A DNA stretch of 64,000 nucleotides, from the NCBI GenBank assembly GCA_046329495.1, contig JAXLUO010000011.1, positions 61,316 to 125,315 on the forward strand, read 5' to 3'. Every line of letters starts with the position of its first letter. Within the stretch, counting starts at the first letter, position 1. This stretch comes from Bog-950 sp046329495 (GTDB lineage Bacteria > Bacteroidota > Bacteroidia > Chitinophagales > LD1). This document shows positions 43,099 to 52,372 of the stretch, piece after piece. The notes beneath the pieces were generated by a model that searched no databases, was not told the DNA's origin, and saw nothing but the letters and a program-made list of their open reading frames with translations. Both the position numbers and the translations under genes were made by a program.

Positions 43099-43114
43099 TG
43101 TGACTTGTGTCACG
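43099..43114. promoter_or_regulatory. Crp/Fnr-type operator between the FNR-like gene and the histidine kinase
   Basis: TGTGACTTGTGTCACG matches TGTGA-N6-TCACA with one mismatch and contains a GTGAC-N4-GTCAC palindrome. It lies 40 bp after the FNR-like gene and 107 bp before the kinase gene. Confidence 0.6.
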
Positions 43115-43220
43115 AGAATTAATGACGGACAAGTTTGTCCTTTTTTATGATTGCGTTTAAATTACTTCGCCGAAGGACTACAGCGATTTTTGCGGCAAAT
43201 TAAGTAACCTACTTAGGCCG

Positions 43221-45881
43221 ATGCATAGATTACTTCCGAATAGGTTCGCATTGTTACCGGTTGTTCTTACAGTTGGTATTGCAGTGGCATGGTGTAACAT
43301 TTTCGCCGATGCGCTGGATGTGTTATCGCCTGTTGTAGATTCCTGCCGCACTAGCCCCTTGCGGGGGCACGTTGCCCCACTCGTTGTCTGTCGTCAATCT
43401 TCACTTTCATGGCTGGCTGCGGTAATAGGTCTGGCAGCTTTATTCGGAGCTGGCGCTTTTGTGCGAACTAAGTATAGCCTGGTAAAGCGGCCGGAAACAA
43501 CGAAAGGCAGATTAAGTAAAAAGGAAGAGGATCTCTATTACAAATATGCACTGGATCAATCTGCCATAGTGGCTATAACCGATGTACAAGGAACAATCAC
43601 GTATGTGAACGACCTCTTTTGTATAATCTCGGGCTATGGTCGAGATGAATTGCTGGGCGCAAACCACCGGCTCCTTAATTCTGCGCATCTCCCCGAAGCA
43701 TTCTTTAAAGAGATGTGGCGAAATATTGCACAGGGGAAAACATGGAGGGGAGAAATTAAAAACAAGGCTAAGGATGGATCGTATTATTGGGTTGATACAA
43801 CCATCGTCCCGTTTTTGGATGCACAGAATAAACCTTATCAATATGTTGCCATTCGTTCCGACATAACGGCACGTAAAAAAGCAGAAGAAGAACTATTGCA
43901 ACTAAACAATCAGTTAGAAAAGCGTGTTGCTGAACGCACTTTAGAGCTAACAGATACAAATGCTTTTAAGACGAGCATCCTGGCGGCTCTAACTTCACAG
44001 ATTACTATCGTTGACAGGGATAACAGAATAGTGGCTGTAAATGCTGCCTGGAAAGAAAGCACACGACTGTTGGATACCGCTACTTTGCCTTCGCAGATAG
44101 AAGGGGCGGATTACTTTACATTTTGTCGGGAGGTGTTGGGTATTACGGGGTCAACGCTTGATCAACTGCAACATGCAATAGAAAAAGTGATTTCGAGAGA
44201 ACTACTTTCTTTCGAAATGCAATTTGCGCTCTCTTCAGCAACCGGCCAGCGGTGGTATATTTTCAAAGGGGTAAAATTGGACACCGCCCAATCGCAAGTG
44301 ATGGTTATACAAGATGACATAACTGCCATTATAGAGGTTCAGTTAGCACTGCAGCGCAGTGAAAAGCAGCTACGCGAGATAAGCGCTTCTATACCCGGTG
44401 TGGTTTTTCAGTTTGAAATAGATACAACTGGTCAGCAGCGTTTCTCGTTTATAAGTGCGGGTGCAGTGCAGACCCTTGGCATAAGCCCCGAAGAAATAAT
44501 TGCGGATGCCGAAGAAGGCTTTAGGCGCATTTATCCGGAAGATTTAGCCAATGTACGAAATACCATTGCGGCGAGTGCTGCCAACTTTGTACCCTGGCTT
44601 TGCACCTTCCGAATACAACACCAACAAAAAGGTGTAAGGTGGATAAGAGGTAATTCCATTCCTCAATTTCGCGCAGATGGTACCATTGAGTGGAATGGAA
44701 CTATGATTGATGTAACTGAAAACAAGGAGGCAGAGGAAAAATTGCTAAAAACCACCAGGCAATTGGCCCAGGTGTATAATACGTTGGATGTGTCCTTTTG
44801 GGGAGCAAAGGTGGATAGCAAAGAGATGCTATATGTCTCACCACGAAGTCAGCAGGTTTATGGTTATGCGGCGGAGGAATTTATGAAAGATCCGGACCTT
44901 TGGTATAAAGTTATTGTGCCGGAAGACAGAAGCCTGGTTAACGCACTCTTTCCGGATTTGGTTTGCGGTAAACCTGCAAGCGCGGAGTATCGTATTATAC
45001 ATAGTGACGGGAGTATTCGTTGGGTAGAAGCACGTATGACTCCGGTTGCCGAAGGAGGCATATTGAAAATGCTTGACGGTATAACGATTGATATAACCCA
45101 AAGAAAGTTAGCTGAGGAGCAGATAAAGCGGTTAAACGAGAGTTTGGAGGCGAAGGTAAATGAACGTACGGCACAGTTATTAGAAGCAAACAATGCACTT
45201 GAATCATTCAATTACACTGTTTCGCACGACTTGCAGAGTCCGTTGCGCGCATTAAGCGCTTTATGCAATTTAATGCAAGAGGATTACAGCGGTAAACTGG
45301 ACGAGGATGGTGAAAGATTTTTGACCCTAATAAGCCAAAGCGCTACAAGAATGAGCAGATTGGTAAATGATTTATTGCAATTCTCTAATATCAGCAAGGC
45401 CCATATTTTTAATACGAACGTGGATATGCATTACCAGGTTCAGTTAATTATAGAAGAAATTAAAAATGGCATGCCGGAATTAAAGACTCAATTCGTTGTT
45501 CATTCAATGCCGCCGGCCTATGGAGATGAAGGGTTACTGCGTCAGGTATGGTCAAATCTTTTAGGAAACGCAACAAAATACTCGAAAGCAAAGGACTTTC
45601 CACTAATAGAAATTGGGTGGACGGACACTGAAAGAGGTGGGGCTTATTATGTAAAAGATAACGGAGCGGGATTTAATATGAAATACGCCGGTAAATTATT
45701 TGCTGTATTTACACGTTTGCATACTTCCGATCAATTTGCCGGTACAGGTATAGGCCTGGCCACGGTGCACCGCATATTACAGCGCCATGCCGGTAGCATT
45801 TGGGCTGAAGCCAAAGAAAATGAAGGGGCTGTATTTTACTTTACCGTTCCTTTAACTTCTGAAACGGGCGAAGGCGCCTAA
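43221..45881 (+). CDS. Multi-PAS membrane sensor histidine kinase
   Basis: An 886-residue kinase. Two N-terminal membrane segments (about 8-28 and 62-82) flank a short loop. Four PAS-type domains follow: about 107-222 (with a PAC motif), 248-375, 385-507 and 520-638. The dimerisation domain carries the phospho-acceptor His669 in TVSHDLQSPLRAL, and the ATPase domain has an N box (QVWSNLLGNATKYSK) and G boxes (DNGAGFN, GTGIGLATV). No receiver domain and no response-regulator gene is adjacent, so it is an orphan. A Crp/Fnr-type site upstream suggests control by the FNR-like neighbour. Its end overlaps the convergent methyltransferase by 30 bp. Confidence 0.93.
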   Translation: MHRLLPNRFALLPVVLTVGIAVAWCNIFADALDVLSPVVDSCRTSPLRGHVAPLVVCRQSSLSWLAAVIGLAALFGAGAFVRTKYSLVKRPETTKGRLSKKEEDLYYKYALDQSAIVAITDVQGTITYVNDLFCIISGYGRDELLGANHRLLNSAHLPEAFFKEMWRNIAQGKTWRGEIKNKAKDGSYYWVDTTIVPFLDAQNKPYQYVAIRSDITARKKAEEELLQLNNQLEKRVAERTLELTDTNAFKTSILAALTSQITIVDRDNRIVAVNAAWKESTRLLDTATLPSQIEGADYFTFCREVLGITGSTLDQLQHAIEKVISRELLSFEMQFALSSATGQRWYIFKGVKLDTAQSQVMVIQDDITAIIEVQLALQRSEKQLREISASIPGVVFQFEIDTTGQQRFSFISAGAVQTLGISPEEIIADAEEGFRRIYPEDLANVRNTIAASAANFVPWLCTFRIQHQQKGVRWIRGNSIPQFRADGTIEWNGTMIDVTENKEAEEKLLKTTRQLAQVYNTLDVSFWGAKVDSKEMLYVSPRSQQVYGYAAEEFMKDPDLWYKVIVPEDRSLVNALFPDLVCGKPASAEYRIIHSDGSIRWVEARMTPVAEGGILKMLDGITIDITQRKLAEEQIKRLNESLEAKVNERTAQLLEANNALESFNYTVSHDLQSPLRALSALCNLMQEDYSGKLDEDGERFLTLISQSATRMSRLVNDLLQFSNISKAHIFNTNVDMHYQVQLIIEEIKNGMPELKTQFVVHSMPPAYGDEGLLRQVWSNLLGNATKYSKAKDFPLIEIGWTDTERGGAYYVKDNGAGFNMKYAGKLFAVFTRLHTSDQFAGTGIGLATVHRILQRHAGSIWAEAKENEGAVFYFTVPLTSETGEGA

Positions 45882-46757
45882 AGGCAATTTTTTACCAAAG
45901 CTATCCTGCAAATAAAGTTCACCAATTTCTGTATTGCGTGGTTTAAAATTCTGTTGCACCAGGTTTTCTAATATCATAGAGGAAAATCCGAGCGAATAGG
46001 CATTCAGGATAAGAAAGTGTTGTTTCTCATCTAACAATTGCAGCACGTTTTTCATTAATTCGTTCAGATTATCCTCCAACTTCCATTTTTCGCCGGCAGG
46101 TCCGTGTCCATAGGCAGGTGGGTCGAGGATAATGCCGTTGTATTTACTGCCGCGCTTTACTTCGCGCTTTACAAACTTCAGTGCATCCTCTACTATCCAG
46201 CGGATGTCCTGCAGGTTACTCAATTCCATGTTTTCGCGGGCCCAGCTTACTACCTGTTTAATACTATCCAGGTGGAAAGTATCAGCTCCTGCTGCCCGTG
46301 CTGCTAAGGATGCTCCACCGGTATAGGCAAACAGATTTAAAAAACGCGGTGTGCCGGTCTTCATACGGCCAATACTTTCATTAATGTAATCCCAATTAAC
46401 AGCTTGCTCAGGAAACACGCCCACATGCTTAAACGAAGTAAGCCCCATCCGCAAACGTATTTCACCGGATTCAGGCTTGGCCTTAATTGCTTGCTCGCGA
46501 CCATTCTTTTCGTAGCGTATAACCCACTGATCGGGCATAGGTTTTAATTTCTTCCATTCACCACTACTGCTGCTTTTGGGCACAAACTTTACATGCGCCT
46601 GTTTCTCCCATTCGATCATGGGCAGGCTCGGGTCCCATACAGCCTGTGGTTCCGGACGGATAGTGATAAACTGGCCGAACCGTTCGAGCTTCCAGAAATT
46701 ACCACAATCAATTAAAGCATAATCGGAAAAGTTAGTTGGGGTAAGCGATAATATCAT
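45852..46757 (-). CDS. Class I SAM-dependent rRNA methyltransferase, RlmI/RlmK-like
   Basis: A 301-residue methyltransferase with the SAM-binding motif LNLFAYTGGASLAARAAGA near 145-163, the acidic motif HLDSIKQVV, and the catalytic-loop DPPAYGHGP near 214-222. This is the SAM-dependent methyltransferase family of RlmI/RlmK. It lacks the N-terminal PUA domain of RlmI and the characteristic cysteine of m5C enzymes is not evident, so the target base is uncertain. Confidence 0.88.
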   Translation of the reverse strand: MILSLTPTNFSDYALIDCGNFWKLERFGQFITIRPEPQAVWDPSLPMIEWEKQAHVKFVPKSSSSGEWKKLKPMPDQWVIRYEKNGREQAIKAKPESGEIRLRMGLTSFKHVGVFPEQAVNWDYINESIGRMKTGTPRFLNLFAYTGGASLAARAAGADTFHLDSIKQVVSWARENMELSNLQDIRWIVEDALKFVKREVKRGSKYNGIILDPPAYGHGPAGEKWKLEDNLNELMKNVLQLLDEKQHFLILNAYSLGFSSMILENLVQQNFKPRNTEIGELYLQDSFGKKLPLGAFARFRS

Positions 46758-46799
46758 ACCACGAAATAAACGTTTTTTGGCAGAGCAGAGTTAGCAGGT

Positions 46800-47126
46800 C
46801 TATGGCTTGGTTTTATCCGTATGTACAATAACATATACGTCTTCGCTATCGCGTTTCATCCAGTAGTGTTCGCGTGCAAATTTTTCCTGGTTTTCTGCAT
46901 TACCTGTTAGTTCAGTAAGTTCCTTTTGGGTTTTCTCGGTTTGCTGTAAGTAATAATCTTTCTTTTCCAGCAAGTCATGTAGTTCGCGGTATTTGCGGTA
47001 TTGGTTCAACAGGTTGTTTTCATCTAAAAAAAGCATCCATACCAGGAACAATACCGTAACAATCAAAAAAGGATTGCGCAGGTAGGCAGGGAGTTTTTTT
47101 GCACGCTTTTTTAGCTGGGTCCACAT
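46800..47126 (-). CDS. FtsB/DivIC-like septum formation protein
   Basis: A 108-residue single-span protein: basic N-terminus, a membrane helix (PFLIVTVLFLVWMLFL, about 20-36), then a coiled coil (about 40-80) and the short conserved ending FAREHYWMKRDSEDVYVI. This matches the DivIC/FtsB family, which bridges FtsL and FtsQ in the divisome. The start at 47126 was chosen over an upstream ATG at 47189 because the extra 21 residues look unrelated. Confidence 0.85.
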   Translation of the reverse strand: MWTQLKKRAKKLPAYLRNPFLIVTVLFLVWMLFLDENNLLNQYRKYRELHDLLEKKDYYLQQTEKTQKELTELTGNAENQEKFAREHYWMKRDSEDVYVIVHTDKTKP

Positions 47127-47303
47127 AATGCTCAAAGAACGGCAATAAGCTGCTAAAACATGCGCAATTATTCCCTGGGCTTTGCACACGAGTATGGTAA
47201 ATTAGACGAGCCCCCTGAAGATTAAGAAGGTAACATTAAACAAACGGAGGGCTGATAACCGTCATTTTCATTAGATGAAGGAACTTTCTATTTTGCTATT
47301 GCA

Positions 47304-48974
47304 ATGTTTGGGCTGGATTTCAAATTATTAAGGCGATATCGCGAGATTATTGGTATACTGGTAAAGTATGGCTTTCAGGATTTGCTGGCTGATGCCGGAG
47401 TGTCGTTAAAAGCACGCATTATAGAAGCCTTTTTGCCTGCCAGGGTGGTAGAGAATATCCACCGTTTCAGCAAATGGGAACGTGTGCGGATGGCGGTAGA
47501 AGAATTGGGAACCACCTACATTAAGTTGGCACAGATCCTTAGTAATCGTCCCGATATTATTCCTCTGGAGCTGGTTGCCGAATTCGAGAAACTGCAAACA
47601 AAAGTTCCGCCATTCCCCGGAGCGGAAGCCCGTAAGATAGTAGAACAGGAATTTGGTAAATCTATCGATACTCTTTTTCAGAGTTTTGAGGATGTACCTT
47701 TTGCAAGCGCCAGTATAGCACAGGTGCATAAAGCAAAGCTGAAAGATGGCACTGTAGTGGTACTTAAAGTGCGACGGCCTGATATCCTGGAGAAGATAGA
47801 ACTGGACATCCTGATCATGAAATACATAGCCCGCAAAATGGAAGAGCGGGGCTATATGGCCAATTTGGATCCGGTGGGTATTGTTAGGGCATTTGATCAG
47901 GCCATACATAAGGAAGTTGACCTGACACACGAAGGGTATAACCTACAACGTTTTGCAGGCAATTTTGCCAAAAGCGATTTGGTATATGTGCCGAAATATT
48001 ATCCGAAGCTTACAACCAAAAAGGTGCTAACCATGGAGTTTATTGATGGTGTGCATCCTTACGATACGGAAGGATTAAGAAGGATTGGTGCCAGTGGTAC
48101 GGAACTGGCTAAAAACGGCATGTTCGCCCTCTTTCAGCAAATTTTTGAACATGGCTTTTTCCATGCCGATCCACACCCCGGCAACCTGTTTGCCATGCCT
48201 AACAACAAGGTTTGCTTTATTGACTTTGGCATGATGGGAACCGTACTAAAAAGTGATGTTGAGTTTTTCGCCGATATAGTTTACGGTGTAACCGCCAAAG
48301 ATTCCAAAACGCTGATTTGGGGGCTGAAGAACATTGCCGTTAGTCAGCAATTTGAAGGGCAAAAGGCATTTGACTATGAGGTTGAAGACCTCATTAATGA
48401 TTACCATGCCCTGCCGCCTGATAAAATGGATATGACGGATTTGTTTAACAGGCTACTTACGCTTGTAAACAAGTATACCATTAAAATGCCTCCGGATTAT
48501 TTTCTGCTTTCCAAGTGTTTGGTAACCATCGAAGGTGTTGGCCGCAGATTGGATCCTGATCTTAACATCATAAAGGAGTTAACGCCGCATATCAACCGCA
48601 CACTGAAGGAAGAATTTAGTCCCATGGGCATACTCAAACGTTTTTTAGGGTCTGCCCGCGATACTCTGGCCCTGATGGAAAACCTGCCAAGGGATGTGCG
48701 CGATATTATCGGTAAGTTAAAAAAGGGAGAGGTAAAGATATCCATTGAGCACGAAGGCCTGGGAGAACTGAACAAGAATATTGATACGGCCAGTAACCGC
48801 ATAGCCGGCGGATTTATTATTGGCGCTATACTTATGGCTGCTGCCATACTCATTGCTGTAAAGTTTCCCCCTGTTTATAAGGATATCTCCATTTTCGGGG
48901 CAGTTGGCTTCGTAATAGCTAACCTGTTGGGTTTGCGCATGTTGTTTGTAATCTTCCGCAGCAAGAAATATTAG
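47304..48974 (+). CDS. ABC1/UbiB-family atypical protein kinase
   Basis: A complete 556-residue member, the third in this window. Visible are KLAQ (IKLAQILSNRPDIIPLEL), the A-rich loop ASASIAQVHKAKL with Ala in place of the usual Gly of SIGQ, the lysine of VVLKVRRP, catalytic FHADPHPGNLF and IDFGMMG, and two C-terminal membrane helices. It lies just before a beta-oxidation regulon and divergent from the DivIC-like gene. Function is inferred from family only. Confidence 0.95.
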   Translation: MFGLDFKLLRRYREIIGILVKYGFQDLLADAGVSLKARIIEAFLPARVVENIHRFSKWERVRMAVEELGTTYIKLAQILSNRPDIIPLELVAEFEKLQTKVPPFPGAEARKIVEQEFGKSIDTLFQSFEDVPFASASIAQVHKAKLKDGTVVVLKVRRPDILEKIELDILIMKYIARKMEERGYMANLDPVGIVRAFDQAIHKEVDLTHEGYNLQRFAGNFAKSDLVYVPKYYPKLTTKKVLTMEFIDGVHPYDTEGLRRIGASGTELAKNGMFALFQQIFEHGFFHADPHPGNLFAMPNNKVCFIDFGMMGTVLKSDVEFFADIVYGVTAKDSKTLIWGLKNIAVSQQFEGQKAFDYEVEDLINDYHALPPDKMDMTDLFNRLLTLVNKYTIKMPPDYFLLSKCLVTIEGVGRRLDPDLNIIKELTPHINRTLKEEFSPMGILKRFLGSARDTLALMENLPRDVRDIIGKLKKGEVKISIEHEGLGELNKNIDTASNRIAGGFIIGAILMAAAILIAVKFPPVYKDISIFGAVGFVIANLLGLRMLFVIFRSKKY

Positions 48975-49053
48975 ACCATTGTTAAATTCTGTGTGCCAAC
49001 CCCTACTTCAGAAGGGAAGCCAAGTTGGGAAGTCATTTTTTAACAATTTTCCC

Positions 49054-49070
49054 TACCGACCGTTTGGTAA
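49054..49070. promoter_or_regulatory. TetR operator overlapping the -33 box of its own gene
   Basis: TACCGACCGTTTGGTAA holds the core ACCGTTTGGT (49059-49068). The TTTG of this core (49063-49066) is 20 bp before TACTTTCG (49087-49094), a near-match to the -7 consensus. A bound repressor would cover the -33 element. The same core recurs at 49778-49787. Confidence 0.65.
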
Positions 49071-49118
49071 ATAAAAAAGGACTTTCTACTTTCGAGGTTC
49101 ACTAACAAAGGACTCCGC

Positions 49119-49125
49119 AAGGAGG
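49119..49125 (+). promoter_or_regulatory. Strong Shine-Dalgarno before the TetR gene
   Basis: AAGGAGG lies 6 bp before a GTG start at 49132. This is unusual in a window where almost no gene has a Shine-Dalgarno, and it fixes the GTG as the start. Confidence 0.6.
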
Positions 49126-49131
49126 AATTAC

Positions 49132-49767
49132 GTGCCAAAACAAAAGGTTGACGAAGAAACAATCATTCTGGAGGCGTTGAAACTCTTTCGCCAGAAGAGT
49201 TATTTCAATACCAGCATGAGCGATATAGCTGAGGCTTGCGGCTTGCAGAAGGGATCACTGTATCATTACTTCCCCAGCAAGGAAGATTTAATGAAGCGTG
49301 TAATTAAAATGGTGCACGAGTTTTTTAAAACAAACGTGTTTGCCCATGCCTACGATAAAAGCGTAGCGCCGCAGCAGCGCCTCGAAAATTTATTTCTGGC
49401 CGCAGAGAAGGTTTTCCTTGATGAACAAACCGGAAGTCTGTTAGGAAATATGGGTGTTGAAACTGCATTAATGGCTCCGGAATTCAATACCCTCGTGCAG
49501 CGCTTTTTTTTGGATTTCTTTCATGCAGTCAAAACTATCTACCTGGATAAATACAGCGAAGCGGTTGCTAACGAATTAGCAGAACGCAGTGTAGCGGAAA
49601 TTGAAGGCAGCCTGATGTTTAGCCGGGTGTTTAACGACCATAACTATTTAAAAAATACCACAAAGCGGATATTAAGCCGTATTGAACCAACAGCAACAAA
49701 AGCTGTTAATGGTAAGAATAAACCGGTAGAAGCGAGCGCAAGTGGAAAAGCAAAAGTAAAGGTTTGA
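49132..49767 (+). CDS. TetR-family regulator of the fad operon
   Basis: A 211-residue TetR protein starting at GTG behind an AAGGAGG Shine-Dalgarno. The helix-turn-helix is at about 8-55 (ILEALKLFRQKSYFNTSMSDIAEACGLQKGSLYHYFPSKEDL). The C-terminal tail is basic. It sits upstream of, and in the same direction as, the beta-oxidation genes, and a shared palindrome occurs both at its own promoter and before fadN. The likely ligand is an acyl-CoA, by analogy with FadR of Bacillus, but this is inference. Confidence 0.92.
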   Translation: MPKQKVDEETIILEALKLFRQKSYFNTSMSDIAEACGLQKGSLYHYFPSKEDLMKRVIKMVHEFFKTNVFAHAYDKSVAPQQRLENLFLAAEKVFLDEQTGSLLGNMGVETALMAPEFNTLVQRFFLDFFHAVKTIYLDKYSEAVANELAERSVAEIEGSLMFSRVFNDHNYLKNTTKRILSRIEPTATKAVNGKNKPVEASASGKAKVKV

Positions 49768-49771
49768 TACC

Positions 49772-49793
49772 TTACCAACCGTTTGGTTGGTAA
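49772..49793. promoter_or_regulatory. TetR operator before the fad operon
   Basis: Perfect 9-bp arms TTACCAACC (49772-49780) and GGTTGGTAA (49785-49793) surround GTTT. It contains ACCGTTTGGT, identical to the core at 49059-49068, and its TTTG (49782-49785) precedes TATATTAA (49808-49815) by 22 bp, a weak -7. Confidence 0.7.
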
Positions 49794-49882
49794 AATGTAA
49801 GAAAGTCTATATTAAAACGACTAAGCAAGAGAACGAATTAATCAACCATATATCCCTAACTTCTAAAAATAGAACACACAAA

Positions 49883-52318
49883 ATGGAAGCAGTAGCTACA
49901 GAAAAAAAGGCGGTGCAGGTAACACCGGCCAAAGCCCGGAAGATAAAAACCGTGGCTGTATTGGGTTCCGGTGTAATGGGCTCGCGTATAGCCATGCATT
50001 ATGCCAATATCGGCCTAAAGGTTTATTTGCTGGATATTGTAACACCAAACTTAAGCGAAGCGGATGCCAAGAAACCCGCTATGCGCAATAAACTGGTGAA
50101 CGATGCCCTGGCTTTTGCTTTAAAGAGCAATCCATCACCCATTTACGATAAGAATTTTGTTGGCCGCGTTACTACGGGAAACTTTGACGATAACTTAAAC
50201 CTGATTAAAAATGCCGATTGGATTATTGAGGTTGTTGTAGAACGCCTGGATATTAAACAGCAGGTGTTTGAAAAAGTAGAGAAGTTCCGCAAGCCTGGTA
50301 CGCTCATTACTTCTAATACATCTGGTATCCCTATCCACCTGATGGCCGAAGGACGCAGCGATGATTTCCGTGCGCACTTCTGTGGCACGCACTTCTTTAA
50401 CCCTCCGCGTTACCTGCGCTTGTTAGAAGTTATCCCAACCAAGGAAACCCATCCGGAGGTTATTGACTTTTTAATGCATTACGGCGACTTATACTTAGGT
50501 AAGCAAACCGTATTGTGTAAGGATACACCGGCTTTTATCGCCAACCGTGTTGGCGTATTCAGCATTGCAGCAGTAATTAAATTAATGCAGGAAATGGATA
50601 TGACCATTGACGAAGTTGATGCGATTACTGGCACCCTGATAGGCAAACCTAAGAGTGCTACTTTCCGCACTACAGATGTGGTGGGTTTGGATACTATGAT
50701 CAAGGTAATGAAGGGCGCATACGATAATCTGCCTAAAGATGAATACCGTGATGTGTTACAGGTGCCTGACTGGATCATGAAGATGAATGAGAACAAGTGG
50801 TGGGGCGATAAGAGCGGTCAGGGTTTCTTTAAAAAGACTAAAGACGCTTCAGGCAAAAAATCGTTTGCAACGCTCGATTGGAAGACTCTTGAGTACAAGC
50901 CAAGTGCAAAAACCAAATCAGCTACTACCGAATTAAAATCGGTAGAAGACCTGAAGAAACGTTTGCCTTTGTTAGCTAAGCAAAAGGATAAGCATGGCGA
51001 ATTTCTCCGCAAGCTTACCTACTACGTATCCACTTATGTAAGCAACCGCATACCTGAAATTTCTGATGAATTGTATCGCATCGATGACGCTATGCGCGCA
51101 GGTTTTGGTTGGGAGATAGGTCCGTTTGAGCAATGGGATGCAATTGGTGTAGAAGCCAGCGTTGCAGCTATGAAGGAAGCCGGTTTTAAAGTAAACCCAT
51201 GGGTTGACGAAATGCTGGCTGCCGGTTACAAAACTTTCTACAAAGTGGAGAACGGCATTCAGAAATACTATGATGTAAATACTAAAGGTTACAAAGCCAT
51301 CCCCGGTCGCGAGTCGTTCATTATCCTGAGCAACTATGCTGATCAAAAACCGGTATGGAAAAACACAGCATGCCGTATTGATGATATTGGTGATGGTGTA
51401 CTGAATGTTAGCTGGAATACCAAAATGAGTGCTATTGGTGGTGAAACACTGGAAGCGGTGAATAAGGGTATTGAAATTGCCGAACAACAAGGCTGGAAAG
51501 GTGTGGTGTTAGGCCACGATCTGCCGAACTTTAGCGCAGGCGCCAACATTGCCATGATATTTATGATGGCTATTGATCAGGATTATGATGAGTTGGAATT
51601 TGCGATCCGCTCCTTCCAGCAAACATCTATGCGTATCCGTTATTCTTCGATTCCGGTAGTAGCAGCTCCGCATGGTTTAACACTGGGTGGCGGTTGCGAA
51701 TTTACCATGCACAGCGATAGCGCCGTTGCTGCCGCTGAAACCTATATCGGCTTAGTAGAAGTTGGGGTTGGTTTAATACCTGCCGGTGGTGGTACGAAGG
51801 AATTGGCCCTCCGCGCCAGCGATGCTTACTATAGCGGAGATCCAATGATTCCGCAGTTAGCAGAGAAATTTACGGCTATTGCCACTGCAAAAGTTGCTAC
51901 CAGTGCTTACGAAGCTTATGGTATCAGCGTACTGGATAAGAAGAAAGACTTAGTAGTTGTTAACCAGGCCCGTCAATTAGCAGAAGCTAAGCGCCGTGTA
52001 TTGGAACTGGATGCTGAAGGCTATGTGCAGAAACCACAGCGTAATGATATTACTGTGTTGGGTCGTAGCGGTTTAGCTGCGCTTTATGCAGGGGCTGCTG
52101 CCTTTAAGGTAGGTAACTACGCCAGCGAACACGATATGAAGATTGCTAAAAAAGTTGCTTACGTTCTTTGTGGTGGCGACTTAACAAGCGAAAGTAAGGT
52201 TACAGAACAATACCTGCTGGATCTGGAAAGAGAGGCTTTCTTAAGCTTATGCGCTGAGAAGAAGACCCTGGAGCGTATCCAGAGTATTTTAACCACCGGT
52301 AAACCTTTACGCAACTAA
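49883..52318 (+). CDS. fadN: 3-hydroxyacyl-CoA dehydrogenase/enoyl-CoA hydratase (FadN-type)
   Basis: An 811-residue bifunctional beta-oxidation enzyme. The N-terminal NAD-binding domain (VAVLGSGVMGSRIAMHYANIG near 21) and the 3HCDH C-terminal domains come first, and the crotonase (enoyl-CoA hydratase) domain is C-terminal (about 500-720, with AGANIAMIF and GLTLGGGCEF). This order, the reverse of E. coli FadB, is that of Bacillus FadN. I chose the start at 49883; the earlier ATG at 49787 begins inside the operator. First gene of a four-gene operon. Confidence 0.93.
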   Translation: MEAVATEKKAVQVTPAKARKIKTVAVLGSGVMGSRIAMHYANIGLKVYLLDIVTPNLSEADAKKPAMRNKLVNDALAFALKSNPSPIYDKNFVGRVTTGNFDDNLNLIKNADWIIEVVVERLDIKQQVFEKVEKFRKPGTLITSNTSGIPIHLMAEGRSDDFRAHFCGTHFFNPPRYLRLLEVIPTKETHPEVIDFLMHYGDLYLGKQTVLCKDTPAFIANRVGVFSIAAVIKLMQEMDMTIDEVDAITGTLIGKPKSATFRTTDVVGLDTMIKVMKGAYDNLPKDEYRDVLQVPDWIMKMNENKWWGDKSGQGFFKKTKDASGKKSFATLDWKTLEYKPSAKTKSATTELKSVEDLKKRLPLLAKQKDKHGEFLRKLTYYVSTYVSNRIPEISDELYRIDDAMRAGFGWEIGPFEQWDAIGVEASVAAMKEAGFKVNPWVDEMLAAGYKTFYKVENGIQKYYDVNTKGYKAIPGRESFIILSNYADQKPVWKNTACRIDDIGDGVLNVSWNTKMSAIGGETLEAVNKGIEIAEQQGWKGVVLGHDLPNFSAGANIAMIFMMAIDQDYDELEFAIRSFQQTSMRIRYSSIPVVAAPHGLTLGGGCEFTMHSDSAVAAAETYIGLVEVGVGLIPAGGGTKELALRASDAYYSGDPMIPQLAEKFTAIATAKVATSAYEAYGISVLDKKKDLVVVNQARQLAEAKRRVLELDAEGYVQKPQRNDITVLGRSGLAALYAGAAAFKVGNYASEHDMKIAKKVAYVLCGGDLTSESKVTEQYLLDLEREAFLSLCAEKKTLERIQSILTTGKPLRN

Positions 52319-52372
52319 TTGCGGTGTAGCAGTACGTAATGAATTAAAAAACACAAAAGAAAAAAAGACGTT

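Noticed and set aside
43355..43366. A CCCC-TTGC-GGGG hairpin inside the histidine kinase gene that also occurs at 28771-28782
   Set aside because: Twelve bases of a simple GC palindrome can recur by chance, the flanks do not match, and the kinase frame stays open across it.
49787..49882. A 32-codon N-terminal extension of FadN
   Set aside because: It begins inside the TetR operator and upstream of the likely transcript start; the extra residues do not look like part of the enzyme.
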